Positions 15,751 through 17,792 of a DNA stretch of 17,792 nucleotides are shown here, one piece after another. Source of the DNA: Pseudomonadota bacterium (GTDB lineage Bacteria > Pseudomonadota > Alphaproteobacteria > Rhizobiales > Xanthobacteraceae); NCBI GenBank assembly GCA_023387695.1, contig JAEWHT010000302.1:1-17792 (forward strand), in the 5' to 3' direction. How positions within the stretch are numbered: position 1 is the first letter of the stretch; each line of letters opens with the position of its first letter. Under the pieces are notes generated by a model that did not search any database, was not told the origin of the DNA, and saw only the letters and a list, made by a program, of their open reading frames with translations. The translations under genes were made by a program, and so were the position numbers.

Positions 15751-15779
15751 AAAAAAAGAGCGGGGCCCTAGCCCCGCTC
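15751..15779 (-). terminator. Strong intrinsic terminator pointing into the globin gene
   Basis: On the minus strand GAGCGGGGC-TAGG-GCCCCGCTC forms a perfect 9-bp GC-rich stem with a 4-base loop, followed directly by seven Ts (15757 down to 15751). It would end transcripts arriving from the right, 7 bases before the globin GTG. On the plus strand the hairpin is followed by As, so it works only in the minus direction. Confidence 0.85.
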
Positions 15780-15915
15780 AAAAATTGTGTCGACCCTATT
15801 ATCCCCGATTCTAAGATTTGCTCTTGATTGACGGGGCGACGCTGCGTTTTGCGCGCCAGGGGCTCCTCCCGAGACTTGGACCACCAGACGTCGACCTCAC
15901 GGTCAGGCCTGAGCA
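15751..15915 (-). ncRNA. Candidate small RNA or attenuated leader ending at the intrinsic terminator
   Basis: No convincing gene ends at the terminator at 15751-15779, yet a promoter-like pair lies upstream on the minus strand: ATGACA (15950-15945), a 17-base spacer, then TAGCAT (15927-15922). Transcription from near 15915 would give an RNA of about 165 bases ending in the T-run. It would contain TCAGGCCTGA (a perfect 10-bp palindrome, 15903-15912) at its 5' end. It may be an independent small RNA or the leader of the globin gene with read-through control. No known RNA family was recognised. This call rests on promoter-like hexamers and the terminator only. Confidence 0.4.
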
Positions 15916-15921
15916 AGAGGG

Positions 15922-15950
15922 ATGCTAGATCAACTTTTCTCACTTGTCAT
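15922..15950 (-). promoter_or_regulatory. Putative promoter for the minus-strand RNA before the globin gene
   Basis: Hexamers ATGACA and TAGCAT on the minus strand are spaced by 17 bases and match the -35 (TTGACA) and -10 (TATAAT) consensus at 5 and 4 positions. The call is weak taken alone, and gains support from the terminator at 15751-15779 downstream. Confidence 0.3.
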
Positions 15951-16004
15951 CATTTTCGGCAACGATTGTTCAAAATTCGAGCAGTTGACGAAATGATCGG
16001 ACTG

Positions 16005-16034
16005 TTAACGCCCTAAGTATATGACAAATATAAG
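16005..16034 (+). promoter_or_regulatory. Putative promoter of the DUF2946-TonB receptor unit
   Basis: TTAACG (16005-16010) and TATAAG (16029-16034) with an 18-base spacer match the -35 and -10 consensus at 4 and 5 positions, in the most AT-rich part of the region. A start near 16041 would leave a leader of about 160 bases before the DUF2946 gene. Confidence 0.35.
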
Positions 16035-16046
16035 AATTGTGTGGAT

Positions 16047-16178
16047 ATGGTAGCCTTGGGCAGCTGCCTCAAATGCCGGACATGCGCCCAGGATGGGACC
16101 CTGCGGGCACAGTTTTTCGAGAAATTTGCGCCACCCCAACCAGACCGGCGAAGTGATCTCGACTCGGCGTTGGGGTGA
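16047..16178 (+). CDS. Possible cysteine-rich 43-residue leader ORF
   Basis: An ATG-started frame of 43 codons in the leader of the DUF2946 gene, with three cysteines spaced CLKCRTC at residues 7-13 and a polar, proline-containing tail (KFAPPQPDRR). Its stop codon lies in the 3' arm of the leader hairpin 16132-16177, so translation would disturb that hairpin. There is no clear ribosome site; if the promoter at 16005-16034 is real, the ATG would be only a few bases from the RNA 5' end. It may be a metal-sensing leader peptide, a gene remnant or chance. No family was recognised. Confidence 0.22.
   Translation: MVALGSCLKCRTCAQDGTLRAQFFEKFAPPQPDRRSDLDSALG
16132..16177 (+). promoter_or_regulatory. 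Leader stem-loop upstream of the DUF2946 gene
   Basis: CACCCCAAC (16132-16140) and GTTGGGGTG (16169-16177) form a perfect 9-bp inverted repeat around a 28-base loop, 23 bases before the DUF2946 start codon. The sequence after it (ATGTTTAGTTAG) is T-rich but not a true T-run. It could be an attenuator, a translational control hairpin or a protein-binding site. Confidence 0.5.
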
Positions 16179-16200
16179 TGTTTAGTTAGCAGACGAACGA

Positions 16201-16587
16201 ATGGTTCGGCGGATGCGCGCACGGCTGCAAAAATTCCTACCCATCGTCCTGCTCGCTTTGGCGATGCAGGTGCTGGCGCCGATTGCCGCTTGTTGGGCGG
16301 CGGGGCAGGCCGTTGCCGATCCGCTTGCTGCTGGTGCCATTTGCCACAGCGTCGACCAGTCCGGCAGTTTGGGCGACCAGGGCGGCTCGCCGGCCGCGCA
16401 TTCCGGTGCCTGTGCGCTGTGTTGTCTCGCGCAGGCGAGCGCCTCCCTCGATTCGCCGTTGCACGCGGCGCTCTCGGCTCCCGTCCGTCACGCCGAACGC
16501 GTGGTGTGGCGCGAGGCGGATGCGTCCGTTATCGCGACGCATAAAGGCTCAAGCGCCCAGGCGCGGGGACCTCCTTCCTTTTCCTGA
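16201..16587 (+). CDS. DUF2946 family protein (CruR/CutF-type upstream ORF candidate)
   Basis: A 128-residue small exported-looking protein. A positively charged start (MVRRMRARLQK) and a hydrophobic stretch to about residue 34 form a signal peptide or membrane anchor. A His/Cys cluster follows (CHS at 48-50, HSGACALCC at 67-75), and the chain ends in ARGPPSFS. This layout matches DUF2946. Members placed just upstream of copper-related genes in Bordetella (CruR before bfrG) and Rhodobacter (CutF) act as copper-responsive upstream ORFs, where the cysteine motif and C-terminal part of the nascent chain set expression of the next gene. Here the next gene, 85 bp downstream, encodes a TonB-dependent receptor, the same order as cruR-bfrG. 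Copper sensing here is inferred. The start has only a weak ribosome site. Confidence 0.8.
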   Translation: MVRRMRARLQKFLPIVLLALAMQVLAPIAACWAAGQAVADPLAAGAICHSVDQSGSLGDQGGSPAAHSGACALCCLAQASASLDSPLHAALSAPVRHAERVVWREADASVIATHKGSSAQARGPPSFS

Positions 16588-16672
16588 CGACCCTCGTGAT
16601 CGCCGCGGTCCATCCGTTGGCGATTGATGTTGTCGAATGGCCGGACAGAAGGCCGGTGTCAGGAATCCTCTC

Positions 16673-17792
16673 ATGTTACCTCGTCATGCCCGCTGCGGCG
16701 TGAGCGTCGTTGCCGTTCAGGCCGCGCTGCTTGCCTCGTCGAGCGGCGGTTTCGCCCAGAGCAGCCCAAAGGAGCTGCCCGCAGTGACCGTCGATGCGCC
16801 CGCGACGGTGAAACCCAAGCCGCGCAAGCCGGCGGTGCAAACCGCCGGCGCCAGGAGAAATTCGGCCAAGCCAGTCCAACGGTCGGCTTCGGTCGTCGCA
16901 ACCAATGAGCAGGGACAGGGCGGCGCACGCGCGTCGCTGGATCAGCCCGCGGCGGTTACGCGCTACCAACTGCCGCAACGCTCGTTCAGCGTCACGTCCA
17001 AGGAGGTCGACGAGACCATCAACCTCAAGGACCCCGAGGACGCCGTCAAATACATGCCGAGCCTGTTCGTGCGGAAGCGCAACGACGGCGACAACCAGGC
17101 CGTGCTCGCGACACGAAGCTGGGGTCTGAACTCCAGCGCGCGTTCGTTGATTTACTACGACGACCTGTTGATCTCGGCCCTGATCGGCAACAATAACTCC
17201 GGTGCCTCGCCGAAATGGAATCTGATCTCGCCCGAGGCAATCGGTCGGATCGATTTCCTCAACGGTCCGTTCGCAGCCGCCTATCCCGGCAATTCGATCG
17301 GCGGCGTTCTGCTGATCACGTCCAAGATGCCGGACAAGCCGTTCGCGGTGGCCAAGGAAACCGTCTCGGTCATGCCGTGGAATCAATACGGCACCAAGGA
17401 TACCTATCTGACCAGCCAGACCAGCGCTGCCGCAGGCAACCGCGACGGCAAGCTGTCCTGGCTCGTCAGCGCCAACTATCTCGACAGCTATCAGCAACCG
17501 TTGACCTACACGACCAACGCAACATTCCCGGCCGGTACGACGGGCGGCTTTGCCGCGCTCAACAAGACGGGCGGCGTTGCCAATGTCGTTGGTACCGGTG
17601 TGCTGGCACATTCACAGCAGACCTCCGGCAATCTGCGGCTTGCCTACGACGTCACGCCGTTCGTGCAGGCGACGTATTCGCTGGGCATCTGGAACAATCA
17701 CCAGACCTCCGATCCGCAGACCTATCTCAGATCGATCGCGACCGGCTTGCCGACGTTCGGCGGCGTCAGCAGTTTTGCCAGCAGCAAGTACA
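16673..17792 (+). CDS. TonB-dependent outer membrane receptor (3' truncated)
   Basis: The first 373 codons of an outer-membrane receptor; the gene runs off the right edge. Residues 1-29 form a signal peptide ending GGFAQ. ELPAVTVDA (34-42) looks like the TonB box, followed by a Lys/Pro/Arg-rich linker (about 47-70). The plug domain spans about residues 103-220, with INLKDPEDAVKYMPSLFVRKR, SLIYYDDLLIS and EAIGRIDFLNGPFAAAYPGNSIGGVLLITSK. Barrel strands begin after it. AGGA about 8 bases before the ATG at 16673 supports the start. Ligands of such receptors are metal-siderophores, haem, cobalamin or free-metal chelates; the DUF2946 gene in front suggests a copper link. The ligand cannot be read from this part. 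Confidence 0.93.
   Translation, partial: MLPRHARCGVSVVAVQAALLASSSGGFAQSSPKELPAVTVDAPATVKPKPRKPAVQTAGARRNSAKPVQRSASVVATNEQGQGGARASLDQPAAVTRYQLPQRSFSVTSKEVDETINLKDPEDAVKYMPSLFVRKRNDGDNQAVLATRSWGLNSSARSLIYYDDLLISALIGNNNSGASPKWNLISPEAIGRIDFLNGPFAAAYPGNSIGGVLLITSKMPDKPFAVAKETVSVMPWNQYGTKDTYLTSQTSAAAGNRDGKLSWLVSANYLDSYQQPLTYTTNATFPAGTTGGFAALNKTGGVANVVGTGVLAHSQQTSGNLRLAYDVTPFVQATYSLGIWNNHQTSDPQTYLRSIATGLPTFGGVSSFASSKY

Noticed and set aside
15737..15943. Minus-strand 68-codon frame spanning the terminator
   Set aside because: It reads straight through a strong intrinsic terminator, overlaps the globin start, starts with GTG without a ribosome site and resembles no family I recognise.
16015..16200. 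Cobalamin riboswitch or Irr/Fnr-type box before the TonB receptor unit
   Set aside because: Looked for the B12-box type words, an ICE-like TTTAGAA/TTCTAAA pair and TTGAT-N4-ATCAA. None is present; only a hairpin and the mini-ORF are seen.

Overview
The window is GC-rich, gene-dense chromosomal DNA that looks like an alphaproteobacterium of the Bradyrhizobium/Rhodopseudomonas type. This rests on base composition, the density of ABC importers, an orphan ABC_sub_bind solute-binding protein and the protein styles; it is an inference, not a database match. No rRNA, tRNA, CRISPR array, transposase or integrase is visible.

Layout. (1) 2-2443, plus strand: the end of a peptide/nickel-type ABC importer operon, with a 5'-truncated DppC-like permease followed by overlapping DppD-like and DppF-like ATPases. 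(2) 2444-4545: a small islet holding an orphan substrate-binding protein and a DUF1993 protein, closed on its right by a second, promoterless copy of the last 273 bp of the dppF-like gene (about 84% identical, no indels). (3) 10401 down to 4580, minus strand: six tightly packed or overlapping genes encoding a BMP-type binding protein, a cysteine hydrolase of the isochorismatase/RutB type, a RidA/RutC-type protein, a double-domain ATPase and two permeases. This is a nucleoside-type importer with two enzyme genes inside it. A near-perfect 20-bp palindrome lies just ahead of it, and a TetR-family regulator gene (10612-11250) sits upstream on the same strand. (4) 15185 down to 11611, minus strand: a complete CUT2 (ribose-type) importer with a Tat-type binding protein, a double ATPase and a permease. 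(5) 15325-15744, minus: a single-domain globin, with a strong intrinsic terminator directly in front of its start codon that points into the gene. This suggests either a short RNA ending there or an attenuated leader. (6) 16005 onward, plus: a leader region with a hairpin and a possible cysteine-rich mini-ORF, a DUF2946 protein, and a TonB-dependent receptor that runs off the window.

How the parts work together. Region 3 reads as one regulated uptake-and-hydrolysis unit: the importer brings in a nucleobase, nucleoside or ureide-like compound, the cysteine hydrolase cleaves a carbamoyl or amide bond, and the RidA protein removes a reactive enamine/imine product. The rest of the Rut pyrimidine pathway is absent, so the substrate is open. 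Region 6 matches the arrangement in which a DUF2946 upstream ORF controls the following gene in response to copper.

The best leads are the gene-end duplication around the islet, the RutB/RutC-like pair inside a BMP transporter operon with a candidate operator, the terminator in front of the globin gene, and the DUF2946-TonB receptor leader.
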